From the NCBI GenBank assembly GCA_022059125.1, contig JAEUWY010000006.1, forward strand, positions 1,240,001 through 1,304,000: DNA of 64,000 bases, written 5' to 3'. Source of the DNA: Corynespora cassiicola. Lineage: Eukaryota > Ascomycota > Dothideomycetes > Pleosporales > Corynesporascaceae. The notes beneath the pieces are model-generated. The model worked only from the letters and a program-made list of their open reading frames with translations. It had not been told where the DNA came from and did not search any database. The position numbers and the translations under genes were made by a program. Below, one piece after another: positions 10,087 through 20,456 of the stretch (position 1 is its first letter; every line of letters begins with the position of its first letter).

Positions 10087-12593
10087 GGCATAGAAGAGGG
10101 TAGAAGGGGAAACACGGAAGGCGGCGGGTAGATGACGAGAGAAACGTGCAATGCCAGGGGTGTCCTGAGCATGTCGTGGGGGATGCGTTGCAGCGCGTCA
10201 GCGAAAGACGGCGGAGCAGAAGTCGAGGCCGGAGCACGAGAAGGCGCTTCTAGGCCGCCGAATGAAACGTGTTGCCTGGATCGCAGACGCAATGGGGTCG
10301 CAATGGAGTCGCCATGGGGATAGGTAGGGACAGCCAGCGGCAGTGACAGTTGGGCCAGGAGCGGCGGCAGGTAGGCGGCACTGCAACTGGACGGGTGTTT
10401 AAGAAACAATGGTTGCTGGATTGGGCTATGTGAGCGACAAGGTTTCAACAGCTGCCTTGCGTTGGTGTGCAGTGTTTCGGGCGGTCAAGGTAGGTCTGGG
10501 ACACGAACAGCAACACCAGTTGACGATGCTCGGCAGTGGTGCAGGACAGAGGGCCCAAAGGGCCATGGGGTCGCTCGGCCATGATGTCAATCGCCGGGCG
10601 CGCATGGTGTTGGGTTGCGAAGACAGGCGGTGCACAGACAGAACGGCCAACTATCAATCCCATTCCAGACGTCTTCTGCCGTCGTGCCAATGGAGGCCCC
10701 TTTTTAGACGAGGCTGTCGTGGCAGGGATGCGTGACGAGCAGGACGAAAGAAAAAAAAAAATTCAGATGCGGTCAGGACGCTGGCCGCCAGAGCGCCCGA
10801 CCAGGGCGGTGCGACGGGCATCAACCTCGACGCGGATGGGCCAGGAAGGCGGGCGAAGACGCGAGATGGGCGATGCAGGCGGCCAGAGACAGGCTGCAGG
10901 TCTCAGCCTGAGGTGGTGGCCATCTGGTGTTGGATCGCACGTGTCTCAGGACGGAGCCGCGTCCAGGCAGCGGGCGCGGTGTTGAGGAAGTTCGTCCCAA
11001 GCAGGCCGGGATGGTGCCAGCAGCGGAGGGCAGTGGAGGGGCACAGGAGGGCTCCGAGGCGGAGGGCTGCTGGGCTGCTGGGCTGGCTGCTGGCCTCCAA
11101 GCACCGCCACGGGCCCTGCGCAGGGCCACCAGGGGCGCCGGCCCTGGCTGCCAGGGCTGCTAGGGCGTCCAACCTTGATTTTTTTTGCCAGGCCACGTCC
11201 AAGGTTTTCAACGTCGTCTGTCGACAGGCTTCGGGCCGCCGTCTCGTTTCCCTGCGGTCGGACCGATGGCTCTTTCAAGAGCTGTCTGCAAGTGGACACC
11301 GAGTGGGCTCGCGGCGGAGGCAGCGGAGACGGCGGTGCGTCGAGCTGCGCGGAGCTTCTTGGGTGCTGTAGGCGGTGCTGGAACCTCTCCCTGGGGCTGC
11401 GTATGCTGCGTTCCTAGCCATGGCGGCGAAGCCAATTGCAGCAGCGCTGGCCTGACCAGACCCTCTGGATCGAAGATCTACTCGCTGCCGCATCGACGCC
11501 CACCCCCATTCCCCCCCATCCCCCCGCGGAGGGGCAGGCTGCTGACCGTCTCCCAGTCCAACGGCGAGAGGGCGCTGATCGGGTCGCTGCAATTTGGGCC
11601 CAGCGGCGGCGGGCCACTCACAGCAGCGCACCCGCCAGGCATTTCATCATTGACAGAAGCCGTGACAGGGCTGATCAGGCATTGTCGAAACACGGACGCT
11701 TTGCGTGCAGCAAGGATGCAGACGATCGCAGGCGATCGCCCATTTTTGCATGCCTCGCGTGCTGATACAGAGACTGGCAAGAGATGGGCAGTGGTTCGGG
11801 GGTCTGCCGGTGGGACGGACGCCCGGACGCAGCCAGGCTGAGGGATGCGAAACCGAGTCTGACGATGGTTGACGGTGCTGGAAGCCGCTGGGCGACGCGG
11901 GCGACGCGGGCGACGCTGGCATTACGCAAACGGCCTCTCACCATCGCCACGGCGTCTATGGCTGGCGGCGGAGGAGTCGTCCAGCCCGCTCGCCCATTGG
12001 CCACCGCCCGTCCAAACGCTAGCGGGATCCGGCAGCGTGGGCTCGACGAACTGGTCGTAGTCGTAGCCGTCGCCCTCCTTCGCCCATGCGCCCTCCCGGC
12101 ACCCCTGAACACGCCCATTCACACTTTTCCAAGCACGTCCAAGGCACCACCACTGTGCCCGCGGTCGCCATGCTAACGTCATGTGCTCACCCACCGGGCG
12201 CGCAAATCTGGCAAAGCCGGCCGCCTTGACCTGGCGTGCTATTTACAGGCTCCAGCTCCAGCTCCGGCTAGAAACAAAAAACCGAGGCCCACTCATATCT
12301 GGACTGAAGATCCGTTTCGACCCATCGTATTTTTCCTTTTTGAACTCACGCCTTGCCTCGCGCTCTTTTTGTCTGCTTTTTCCTCCTCCGCAAAACTCTA
12401 TCCACCCTCTCTGCGTTCCTCGCTCCCAGCACATGACGACCTCCTGTTGATCCTCTGCTGGATCAGTCCGCTCTCTTGACCTGATATAACTCGACGAGCC
12501 TGCCGTGCTACTGCAGGAACCGTCATGCTCTTGACGACCCCGTGATCCCATCCGATCCCATCCGAACACACTCACCCACACTCACACCGAGCC
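10087..12593. other. GC-rich gene-free region, probable long promoter/5' leader
   Basis: About 2.5 kb of GC-rich DNA. Many 60-220 codon frames overlap on both strands, as expected when stop codons are depleted by base composition. Their translations are low-complexity Arg/Ala/Pro/Ser with no motif. The last 300 bp contain a pyrimidine-rich leader (around 12325-12420) just before the next ATG, typical of fungal transcription starts. I find no supported gene or RNA. Confidence 0.5.
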
Positions 12594-13856
12594 ATGGAGA
12601 AGCGATTTTCCTCGCCATCCGCGAGGCCAATGGGCCTCCGACCCAGGACCCAACGCCAGCGGAGCAATTCCTTCCCCATCGTCGAGGCCTTGGGATGCTC
12701 GACCCCAGAGGCCGAACTGATCTTGGCAGAAGGGAGGGCCGCCGTTCGCAGCCGCCAAGCAAGACGTGGACGACGCAACCGTTCCATGAACGACAAGATC
12801 ACCACCTTCCGACCCCAAGACCACATCCAATATCTCTCCGGCGATTGTGCTGTGTCCGAAGGCGTCGATGACGAGCCCGTGTCGCCGGCCGACACTAGAG
12901 GCGTGCGCCACTCTCGCAACCCCTCGACCGCCACGGACCGGAGTACCTCCACTGTTATTGGGCCCGCTCAGCCGTTGACTGATGCCCCCACTCATGTTGA
13001 GCCATCACCGGCGAGTCCATTGGGCGACTACTCGGCCAACCTTGCGAGCTTCATTCGATCCCAATTGAGTTCAATACCATCCTACCGACCGACCTCATCC
13101 TCCATCTCGCCTCGCTCATGTCCCGACCTCACCTTCCAAGCAAAGTCTCCCCCGCAGTCGCCGGCCAGGCCTCCCCGCCGCCATGCCGACATGCCGCAGA
13201 TCATCGAGATCCCTCCTGTTCAGCCGCCTCTTCGCAGTGCCTTCTCTGCATGGAGCTCCACCGATGATGAGACGGAAGCCGAGGACGACGACGACGACGA
13301 CGACGACATCCCTCCAGTGCCCGAGATCGAGCTCACCAGGAAAGACTCCAAAGCGAGCAACTACACACCATCCGTCCTAGGGTACTACCAGAGTTCAAAC
13401 AACTCATCCTTCTTATTCTCTTCTACGCCATTAGAAGAAGACATGCCCGACACCGCCAAGGGCTTCACTTTTCCTAACAAGTCAGCCATACCGAGGTCAT
13501 CAGCCGAGCCTCGCTCCCCATCCCAGGATGGCCACGACTATCCCTCGTCCTCTCTGTCGAGCCGACCGCAGCTCACCTCCTCCTCGGCCCCTTCTCTCTC
13601 TTCGGCATCGACCGCATCCTACTTCGAATGCAAACGACCGATATCTCTCGCGCCCGGCATCAAGGATCGGATAATTGCGGCAGTCACGCCCCCGTACGGG
13701 GCCAACGTCGTGCCAGCTCTGTCGCCCTTTGAAAGCGGTGCGCTCGCCAACGTGCACGACATGTACATTGAAAACCACCAACGAGTCTGCGTCGACGGCA
13801 TGTCGTTTGACATGCTGCGAGACTTCAACATGCCGCGGGTCACCACACCCTGCTAA
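12594..13856 (+). CDS. Ser/Pro-rich, largely disordered fungal protein
   Basis: A single-exon gene of 420 codons, starting at an ATG in good context (GAGCCATGG). Most of it is predicted disordered by eye: Ser/Pro-rich linkers with many S-P and R-x-x-S sites, and an acidic run of Glu/Asp around residues 230-240. A conserved-looking N-terminal block (residues 1-70) has basic patches resembling nuclear localisation signals. The C-terminal 75 residues (from a CKRPISLAPGIKDRI segment to MSFDMLRDFNM) are less repetitive and probably structured. No catalytic domain is visible. The long upstream non-coding region suggests a regulated gene. Function unknown. Confidence 0.75.
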   Translation: MEKRFSSPSARPMGLRPRTQRQRSNSFPIVEALGCSTPEAELILAEGRAAVRSRQARRGRRNRSMNDKITTFRPQDHIQYLSGDCAVSEGVDDEPVSPADTRGVRHSRNPSTATDRSTSTVIGPAQPLTDAPTHVEPSPASPLGDYSANLASFIRSQLSSIPSYRPTSSSISPRSCPDLTFQAKSPPQSPARPPRRHADMPQIIEIPPVQPPLRSAFSAWSSTDDETEAEDDDDDDDDIPPVPEIELTRKDSKASNYTPSVLGYYQSSNNSSFLFSSTPLEEDMPDTAKGFTFPNKSAIPRSSAEPRSPSQDGHDYPSSSLSSRPQLTSSSAPSLSSASTASYFECKRPISLAPGIKDRIIAAVTPPYGANVVPALSPFESGALANVHDMYIENHQRVCVDGMSFDMLRDFNMPRVTTPC

Positions 13857-14838
13857 AAAGGCCCACACCTTGACCTTCATACCCAGTTTCCTAGTCTGTT
13901 TATCTAGCGTACCGCCCGTATGCTTGGGTGTTCTTTGCATATTCTGGGCAGCCAACCTTTCAGAACAGCCGGCCTGCTCGGATCGGGGGGCGCCTTCTTT
14001 ATTGACCAGCATTTCTGCGCCGTTTCCTCTGCTTGCGACAATTCTATCACCTTGTAATCTTTGGCTTGGAGTACATGTAAACTAGACTGAGCGCTTCACT
14101 ACACCAGGCTGGTTCTCTTTGGCGTTTGTTCCTTTCTTAGGGGTCATCACATTCTCAGATACCCCGTACACGATACGACGCACACGTACAGCGATTTTGG
14201 GAGGTACATTTTTTGGAGTGTTCTGGCGGCATGACAGCCGACCATTTGTTGATAGTAGGGACTGGCGGGCACCTGGTAGCTCTCGAGCTGGTGTATACAG
14301 ACGGAACATTAGGCCAGCGGGGGCCGATGCTAAGCCGAATGCAAAAACCATTCCTGACATTTCTTCCCTTGCATAAGCTCAAGACAGGCATTTCTTCTGG
14401 CGAGGCGGCACAGCCGCAGCAGTGACGGCCATTGGGCGCGAAGGGGCTGCCCTTGATGCCGCGTGTCAGGGATGTACTGCCCCCGCGATCGCGGCTGCAT
14501 GGTCAGAAGCAATCTACGCTAGGGACGGTGGAGAGATCGGGATGCAGGAGGGTCTCAGGGTGCGGCGGCGATCCGGGGGAGGCTCGTGCGTGGGGGTTTG
14601 CGTCAGTTTGCATCGTTTGTGCAGCCTCACAAATTTCCCCAACACCGTGTCCTCCGCCTTTACCTGACCGATCCCCGGCGAACCCATCCGTCGCGCGGCG
14701 GCTTGCTTGTTCGCACCACGGTTTTAAGCTCGGACTGCCTCTCCAGCTCTCTCCCTTTTCCTCCGACATCTATCCCCCCGAGTCAGCCGCTCTGCTTCGC
14801 GCTCAATTGTTTGGACACCTCGGCAGCTTCATCCCACC
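13857..14838. other. Intergenic
   Basis: Short overlapping frames on both strands without protein character. The final 200 bp hold a C/T-rich promoter stretch upstream of the signal peptide peptidase gene. Confidence 0.4.
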
Positions 14839-16746
14839 ATGGCGGAGCCCGGCCTGGCCGCGCAAATCCTGGGGCGCATGGCATACGAGTTCTCCCAGAT
14901 GCAGCCCATGATCCCCACCTACCTTCACCTCATCTTCTCGGCCCTTTTCCCCATCTACGCCGGCGCCCATGCCTCGCTCTCCCGACCGTCGTCCGCCGCG
15001 AAACCTTCGAGGCGCAAGACAGCCAAGCGCGACGCCGATGAATCCTCGGGCGACGAGGATGAAGAGGAGGAGGAGCACAAGATGGAGGGTCTGTCGCCGA
15101 GCGATGCCATCTACATGCCGCTCTTCGCAGGCACAGCCCTGGCGGGGCTCTACTTCCTGCTCAAATGGCTCAAGGACCCGGCCATCCTGAACAAGTTGCT
15201 CAATGGCTACTTTGCCATATTCGGCGTCTTCTCAGTCGCGCGTCTCGTTGCCGACGCGCTGGATATTGGCCACTCTCTCATATTCCCCCGCCGATACGCC
15301 CGAAGCGGTGCCTTGTATCATGTGCATGGCAAGGAAAGAAGGGCAACACCGGTGGCTGGCAAAATTGAAGACAAGGAACCCATTGCGTCTCCCCTCCCCG
15401 GGTTTCTTTCCAAGATCCCACTTGGCCCCCGCGCCCAAGAACTCTTGTGGAACGACCGTGCCATGCCCGCGAACAAGTGGACGGTGCGACTGTACTTGCA
15501 CCGCGTCTTTGCCGGGAAACTGCGCCTTGGCGCCCATGGTATTGCTGGGTTTGTCATTGCACTCGCTGCGGTGGTTTACTTCAACTTGATAGCCAAGCCT
15601 TGGTTCCTGACGAATCTGATGGGCTTTGGGTTTTCGTATGGCGCGCTTCAGCTCATGTCTCCAACCACCTTCGCCACTGGGAGCTTGATCCTGGGCGCTC
15701 TTTTCTTTTACGACATCTACTTCGTCTTCTTCACGTGAGTTGGGTCTGTCAACCTGATACCTTTGCAGTAGCTAATTGATAACAGGCCTATGATGGTGAC
15801 GGTTGCCAAGTCACTTGATGTCCCAATCAAACTCGTTTTCCCTCGGCCTCCAGCTGATGCTACCTCCACCGCCCCATCATATGCAATGCTTGGCCTGGGT
15901 GATGTTGTTTTACCCGGCATCATGATTGGTCTTGCCCTCCGCTTCGACCTCTGGCTCTTCTACTTGCGCCGTCAGAAACGCGTGCCTGCCTCCGATGGCG
16001 AGGGAGAGAAGGTGATCAAGCCCGAATACTTCTCTCTGTCAGGACGCTGGAGTGATCATTTCTGGTCGCACTCTTTCACAGGCCGCCCGCTATTTCACAC
16101 TTCGTCTGAGGGTCCCTCTGAGCAGCCGTTCACATTTCCAAAAACTTACTTCAAAGCAAGCCTCATTGGTTATGTGATTGGCATGTTGACTACTCTGGGG
16201 GTGATGCATATTTGGGGCCACGCGCAGCCGGCATTGCTCTATCTTGTGCCTGGCGTGCTGGGAAGTTTGTGGTTGACTGCCCTAGTGAGAGGCGAGATTG
16301 GGCTCATGTGGAACTTCACCGAGGAGGCCGAAGATGACAGTCCCACGGACACGAAGAACGAGGAGAATTTCAAGTCTAAAGAACGATCTAGCTTCTTTTC
16401 CCTGTCAGACAAAAAGGCGGAAGAGCGCGAGGCTAGAGCAAAGAGGGCTCTCCGTCGACACATCAGCTCGGATGACCAGTCTGAGGCTGATGTAAAAGGT
16501 GGAGATGACCAGAAGAATAGGGTAAAAGCGGTTGCCGATCACAAGTCGGATCGAGAGGTCTTTTCATTTTCTATCGAAGCGCCTTGGAAGCTAAAGCATC
16601 CTCGGTCGATCCAGACGGCATCCAAAGACGACCAGGAGCAGGAGTCAGGTGAGCAGACCATGGAGGAGGACAAACCGAACCGGGCGCCACATGCGGTTGC
16701 AGCCAGGGAGTCAGAGCCACCAGGAAAGCGTGTTCGCTTGAGCTAG
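14839..16746 (+). CDS. Signal peptide peptidase (presenilin-type intramembrane aspartyl protease)
   Basis: Two exons (14839-15734 and 15786-16746) join in phase to 618 aa. The 51-bp intron (15735-15785) begins GTGAGT and ends with AGCTAATTGATAACAG, and it lies exactly inside the first active-site motif. All three family motifs are present: YD in FFYDIYFVFFTP (Asp292), GLGD (Asp338) and PAL (447-449), within about nine hydrophobic segments. SPP cleaves leftover signal peptides and tail-anchored proteins in the ER membrane, and in aspergilli it is needed for hypoxia-linked SREBP processing. Unusual are an acidic lysine-rich loop near residues 57-75 and a long charged C-terminal extension (about residues 470-618) with no membrane segment. 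The TM core is confident; the role of the tail is unknown. Confidence 0.92.
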
Positions 16747-17721
16747 ATCGTAGACAGTGTAGACTTTTTCTCAGGACGGCTGGTTTGGCGTTTGGGCATA
16801 CATGGTGGGAATGGCGATGGCTTATTGTCAGACGCATCACCAAGGACGATCGAGCATAGCGACGGTGTTCCATGGAAGGCACAGGAAAGAGGGTGGATGT
16901 GAGAAATCACAGCTACTGAACCACATCATCAAATTTCTCATCTTCCAAGAAATCACATTCAAGTCTGTTTTATACACACTCTTTGATGGGCATGCCCATC
17001 TATGGCCTGTCGCGATATGGGCACAGTAAATGCACTTCTCAGAGTTGCGGAAGATGCGGAAGGCGTGCAGCTTCCAATACCATATATCCCGTAGAAGCGC
17101 TCAGCGGAGGCAGGACGTTAGCAAGCGGACCGACATGGAGCCAATCTGTCCCTGGTCGAACAATCCCCAGGGTGAAGACATCGCTCTGCAGGTACTCGTC
17201 GGACCGACAAGAGACGAATGGCCGGTTTTCCCATGATGTCGCGACGGAGCAGAAAGGTACAAAAGCGGCCGAACTGGCCAAAAGAAGAAGCTGCCTAGGG
17301 TCAATCAATTTCTATTGGCGTCATTTGATTACCACGTGCAGCGCGTGCTCTCGCCCTGAAAAGCTTGTCCAGCGGGTAACCGAGTCCAAGACAATCTGGT
17401 CGACGGCAACGAACCCGCAAACGGCTCTCTACCCTAGTGTACATGCAGTCATTCCCCGGAATCATCGATGTGGAGCCCCGCACTATGCAAACAAGCGTGT
17501 TGGATATATTAATCTTCCGGCGCCTCAGTGCGTGACTGCAGTCATCACGATGCCAGCCGCGGCATCATGGAGGTTTCCACCTCCAAAGTACTGGTGGAAT
17601 GTCGGAGGCGGTACATTCTTAGAGCAGGGGGAAGTGCCGAACGTGGTCTGCTGGCCATTTCCGTAGCCTGGGCAGAAGCGTGAGCTTGATGGTGAACCCA
17701 TACTTAGACGAGACGACAGAG
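16747..17721. other. Intergenic
   Basis: A 227-codon plus-strand frame at 16983-17666 was examined. Its composition is random-looking, with no domain and no good initiation context, so it is treated as chance. The region otherwise provides the LPMO promoter. Confidence 0.45.
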
Positions 17722-17729
17722 TATAAGTA
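17722..17729 (+). promoter_or_regulatory. Probable TATA box of the starch LPMO gene
   Basis: TATAAGTA lies about 160 bp before the ATG at 17886, leaving room for a 5' leader of roughly 130 bp with pyrimidine-rich sequence. Assigned by position only. Confidence 0.35.
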
Positions 17730-17885
17730 TTGCATTGGTTCACCGGCCAATATTCAGTTCTCTCTACCCGACTTCAACCAACCAAAGCAAATATCCTGAA
17801 GGATTTGAGAGCCTCGCAGATCCCTTCTTGAACATCGACACGCATTCGTCGAGCCAGACTTCTTTTTGAAGCCACTGCAGGAACC

Positions 17886-19085
17886 ATGCATCTTGCGGGC
17901 ATCAACGTCCTGGCCCTCGCCGCCAGCGTCCAAGCTCATGGATACCTCTCGTCTCCAATGAGCCGGACTGGTCTGAATGCCCAGGTTAGTCAACGTGGTC
18001 TTTACGCAGCTGGGTTTTCTAATCACTCAACAAAATAGGCCGGCAGAGACACTTGCCCCGAATGTACTATCCTCGAACCTGTGACTGCTTGGCCCGATGT
18101 AGCGGCCGCCAAAGTCGGCCGTAGCGGGCCATGCGGTTACAATGCGCGTGTAAGCGTGGACTACAACCAGCCAGGCGCATCCTGGGGCCAGGAGCCGGTC
18201 GTTACCTACAAGCCGGGCGATGTCATCGACGTGCAGTGGTGTGTCGACAACAACGGCGACCACGCCGGCATGTTCAGTTACCGCATCTGCCAGGACCAAG
18301 CCCTGGTGAACAAATTCCTCGACCCATCATACCTCCCCACGGAAGCGGAGAAGCAGGCGGCCGAAGACTGCTTCCAAGCGGGAACGCTCCCCTGCACCGA
18401 CGTCTCGGGCCAGACGTGCGACTTCAGCCCCGACTGCACATCGGGCCAGCCCTGCTGGCGAAACGACTGGTTCACCTGCAAGGCCTTTGACGGCGCCAAG
18501 TGCCGCGGCGTCGACAATGCGCCCATCAACTCGTGCTACACATCCATTGCAGGCGGATACACGGTGACCAAGAAGATCAAGATCCCAAACTACATCTCCA
18601 ACCACACGCTCCTCTCCCTCCGCTGGAACTCCTGGCAGACGCCTCAAGTCTACCTCACCTGCGCCGACATTGCCATCTCAGGCTCGGGCTCCGGCACACC
18701 ACCCCCTTCGAACCCCAGCACCACCGTGAGGCCCTCGTCCACCGCCACGGCCGGCGCGTGCGCTACCCCAGTCGCCACCGTCGCCGTCACCTTCGACGAG
18801 AGAGTGACCACGGTCGTGGGCCAGACCATCAAGATCGCGGGCTCCATCTCGCAGCTCGGCAACTGGAACGCTGCGTCGGCCCCCGCACTGTCGGCGTCCA
18901 AGTACACCAACGCGAATCCCATCTGGTCGGGCACCTTCAATCTGCCTGCGGGTACCAGCTTCGAGTACAAGTTCCTGCGGGTCGAGAGCTCGGGCGCTGT
19001 GACGTGGGAGAGTGGTGCGAATAGGGTGTATACGGTGCCGAGGGGATGTTCTGCGAGTGCGACGGTGGCGACTACATGGAAGTAA
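17886..19085 (+). CDS. Starch-active lytic polysaccharide monooxygenase (AA13) with CBM20
   Basis: Two exons (17886-17984 and 18039-19085) give 381 aa; the 54-bp intron has TTCTAATCAC and AATAG at its end. A 17-residue signal peptide ends in VQA, so the mature protein begins with HGYLSSPM. That N-terminal His (His18) is the first histidine of the copper histidine brace. The second is His108 in NNGDHAGMF and the axial Tyr is probably Tyr238 (PQVYLTC). Many Cys residues suggest disulphides. A Gly/Ser/Pro/Thr linker (about 246-273) leads to a CBM20 starch-binding domain (about 277-375) with [10 protein letters not shown] and FEYKFLRV strands. AA13 enzymes oxidatively cleave starch and are known so far mainly from ascomycetes. 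Secreted, acting with amylases. Confidence 0.93.
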
Positions 19086-19332
19086 AGGGGTGTTGGACAG
19101 AGGTTGACAAGGAAAATTGTATGGAAGGTATGTGCTTTGAAGGACTGGTTTTTTTTTTTTAATTCGGAAACGCTATTGCGATGTCTAAACTGATTTACAA
19201 TTCCGTTTCGTATTCAGCTATTCATCCGCACTTTTTCTTACACGCCTTTTTTTTTTTTTAGCACACCTGCAAGTTTGAATCATCTGCCTAATAGAATTTT
19301 TTCTTTCCTACAACAAACATCCCCTCCCCTCA

Positions 19333-19886
19333 TCAACATCCTCCCTTTTTACATTCCAAAGGTATCCCCTCCCCCAACCCTTCCATAAAAGCCAGCTCCC
19401 AAACATGCCCATCAGGATCTTCAACACTCCGCCCATACCCCCCGGGCATTTCGGGCAACGTGGTAGGGTCCTTCTTCCCGCCCTTCTCCTCCGCCTCCAA
19501 GACCATGCGATCCACGTCCTCGCGCTGCGGTACCGTGATGCAGAACAAGCATTCCGTGTCTGAACGCCCCGAGATGAGGGTTTTGGTCGGGGGCATGACT
19601 GTTTAGCAGCACGGTTGGATTAGTAGCGCGTTTTTTTGTTTTTTTTTTTTAGTATGGGCTTGGGGGTAGGTAGGGCAGATGGGGCGGGGAGGTGTTGCGT
19701 ACAGGATTTGAAGCGCGGGTGTTGCATGAGCATGACTGCGATGGTGGGGGAGAGAACCATGCAAGTTGTGTCGTCGGAGCTCCAGGTAGGGTTCTTCTTG
19801 AACTCCAGGGCTGTGTAAAAGGGTTCGCTGGCGCCGAGGTCGGAGACGGGGAGGTTGATGAATGCTGCTGGGGCGTGGGGTGGCAT
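19333..19886 (-). CDS. VOC/glyoxalase-fold protein
   Basis: Two exons (19886-19703 and 19598-19333) join to 149 aa. The intron (19702-19599) has a GTACGC donor and ends CTGCTAAACAG; the junction gives HPRFKSFMPPTK. The protein has the single-domain vicinal-oxygen-chelate layout: FINLPVSDLGASEPFYTALEF at the N-terminus, a central MVL...VMLM strand pair and a C-terminal VEDPDGHVWEL. Proteins of this size resemble glyoxalase/bleomycin-resistance family members found in bacteria and fungi. Metal ligands are plausible at the DGHVWEL glutamate but cannot be confirmed. The T-rich intron includes a T10 run. Substrate unknown. Confidence 0.8.
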
Positions 19887-20456
19887 TTTTTTTATACTTT
19901 CAAGGTGTCAATGGCCCAGTCTGTAAAGTGGGAAGGTGAACCAATTGCTCGACTGAGGTGGATATCCCGTCAAATTGTTCACCCCAGACAGGCTGAGAGC
20001 TCTTATACTGTTTGTTTTCCTCTTGCTGACTTTCAGCTCTGGCTGGCCGAACTGAGGGGTTCCAAGGCAACAACGCGTCCCAGAGGTGCCGATTACTGAT
20101 CGCGCGTTCACGTCCTCACGTGAGGCGCGTTGCGGCCTGGAAAGCGAGGAATACGCACGCCTCGTCCCTGCATATTGCACCCCTGGCCAGAGTACCGGCT
20201 GTATGGATCGGCAAATGTCAATGCTATTTTGGGGATTCATTGCGAAGGTGCAGCGTGGGGTATGGGGGGTGTGGTGGGGGTAGGCTAATGGCGGCCATGA
20301 CGACAGGTTCCGGAGACTTTTGTTGGGCTAAAAGGAGGAGGGTTGCAGTGCTTGCAAAGTGTTGCATTACGTGGAGTACACTAGGTGTGAGGGTATATAC
20401 ATAGTGGTGGTATCAAGGTAACATGTACAACAAGGTTTGGATCATCCCCCCCTCTA
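19887..20456. other. Intergenic between convergent/tandem minus-strand genes
   Basis: Holds the promoter of the VOC gene and the 3' flank of the protease homologue. Frames here are short and unsupported. Confidence 0.4.

Noticed and set aside
16983..17666. 227-codon plus-strand frame
   Set aside because: Random composition, no domain, no plausible splice partners, and it lies in the LPMO upstream region.
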